From: an uncultured Erysipelotrichaceae bacterium
GTDB taxonomy: Bacteria > Bacillota_I > Bacilli_A > Erysipelotrichales > Erysipelotrichaceae
Assembly: GCA_910586285.1 (NCBI GenBank)
Contig: CAJUGR010000106.1
Span: forward strand, 1 to 6,301
Length of the DNA: 6,301 bases
Direction of reading: 5' to 3'
Under the pieces are notes generated by a model. The model had not been told where the DNA came from. It did not search any database and saw only the letters and a list, made by a program, of their open reading frames with translations. Within the stretch, counting starts at the first letter, position 1, and each line of letters begins with the position of its first letter. This document shows positions 5,891 through 6,301 of this stretch, in pieces. Made by a program: the position numbers and the translations under genes.

Positions 5891-6244
5891 ATGCTGGAGG
5901 GTTTGATTGAAACATGGCTTCCCGAAGTTTATGGAGCGATTGAAATATTCGGTATTGTGATCATCGGATTCGGTTCGATCAAGGCTTTTTATTTATATTT
6001 TGCGTCACTGATTAAGAAAAAGCGTTATCCGATCAAGATCGAACTTGCGAATGCCCTTGCATTGGGTTTGGAATTTAAGATGGGCGCGGAGATTTTAAAA
6101 ACAGTACTGATTCATGAAATGAGTGAAATTTATGTTCTGGGTGCCATTATTCTGTTGCGTGCAATATTGACTTTACTAATTCATTTTGAATTAAAAGCAG
6201 AACAAAAAAACGGTGATGAAGAAGCCCATGCTGATAATTATTGA
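5891..6244 (+). CDS. DUF1622 family small membrane protein
   Basis: This 117-residue protein of unknown function matches DUF1622. A first membrane segment lies around residues 14-38. A basic loop (KKKRYPIK) follows, then the family's characteristic ELANALALGLEFKMGAEILKT helix (from 51). A second membrane segment, YVLGAIILLRAILTLLIHFEL, spans about 81-101, and an acidic, hydrophilic tail closes the protein. Many DUF1622 proteins keep the paired ALALGLEFK and LRALLT-type motifs, both of which are present here. A ribosome binding site AGAGGTG (5879-5885) precedes the ATG. The gene starts 23 nt after prs and is followed at once by a strong terminator, so it is the last gene of that operon. No function can be inferred beyond membrane location; its link to Prs may be only positional. 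Confidence 0.85.
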   Translation: MLEGLIETWLPEVYGAIEIFGIVIIGFGSIKAFYLYFASLIKKKRYPIKIELANALALGLEFKMGAEILKTVLIHEMSEIYVLGAIILLRAILTLLIHFELKAEQKNGDEEAHADNY

Positions 6245-6247
6245 TGA

Positions 6248-6277
6248 AAAAAGATGGTCGTATCGATCATCTTTTTC
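6248..6277 (+). terminator. Intrinsic terminator of the glmU-prs-DUF1622 operon
   Basis: AAAAAGATGGTCG (6248-6260) pairs with CGATCATCTTTTT (6264-6276) around a TAT loop. The stem is 13 bp with one G-U pair and ends in a U-run. It begins 3 nt after the stop codon of the DUF1622 gene. The A-run mirrored by the U-run could also serve a gene converging from the right, which is outside this window. Confidence 0.88.
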
Positions 6278-6301
6278 GTTGCATGAATATTGAATTTATA
6301 A

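Overview
This window looks like chromosomal DNA from a low-to-moderate GC member of the Bacillota. The support is strong AGGAGG-type ribosome binding sites, a T-box leader, short U-tailed terminators and a lipoprotein-type ABC transporter. Gut Erysipelotrichia-type lineages would fit, but that is an inference. All recognisable genes lie on the + strand, and I see no mobile element, tRNA, rRNA or CRISPR array.

Layout. (1) Positions 1-194 hold the C-terminal end of an unidentified membrane protein. (2) Positions 195-697 form a long regulatory region. It contains a consensus-like sigma-A promoter (300-328), a T-box riboswitch (about 345-599) with a UGG (Trp) specifier and mutually exclusive antiterminator and terminator, and a 13-codon ORF (619-660) with a good ribosome binding site. 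That ORF encodes a Trp- and Arg-rich peptide with the order W-R-W. (3) Positions 698-3348 carry a three-gene ABC transporter of the trpXYZ type (lipoprotein, permease, ATPase), ending at a hairpin at 3362-3401. (4) Positions 3530-6244 carry glmU, prs and a DUF1622 membrane protein gene, closely spaced and co-oriented, ending at a strong terminator at 6248-6276.

How it works together. The T-box should let transcription continue into trpXYZ only when uncharged tRNA-Trp accumulates, so the cell imports tryptophan when starved. The small W-R-W ORF lies after the T-box terminator and before trpX, so it could be a second, translation-based tryptophan sensor. The layout resembles the Bacillus subtilis anti-TRAP (rtpA) leader, where a T-box precedes a Trp-codon leader peptide, but here it precedes a transporter operon. 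This is the most interesting signal in the window. The second operon supplies UDP-GlcNAc (GlmU) and PRPP (Prs). Both are housekeeping precursors, for cell wall and for nucleotides, histidine and tryptophan respectively.
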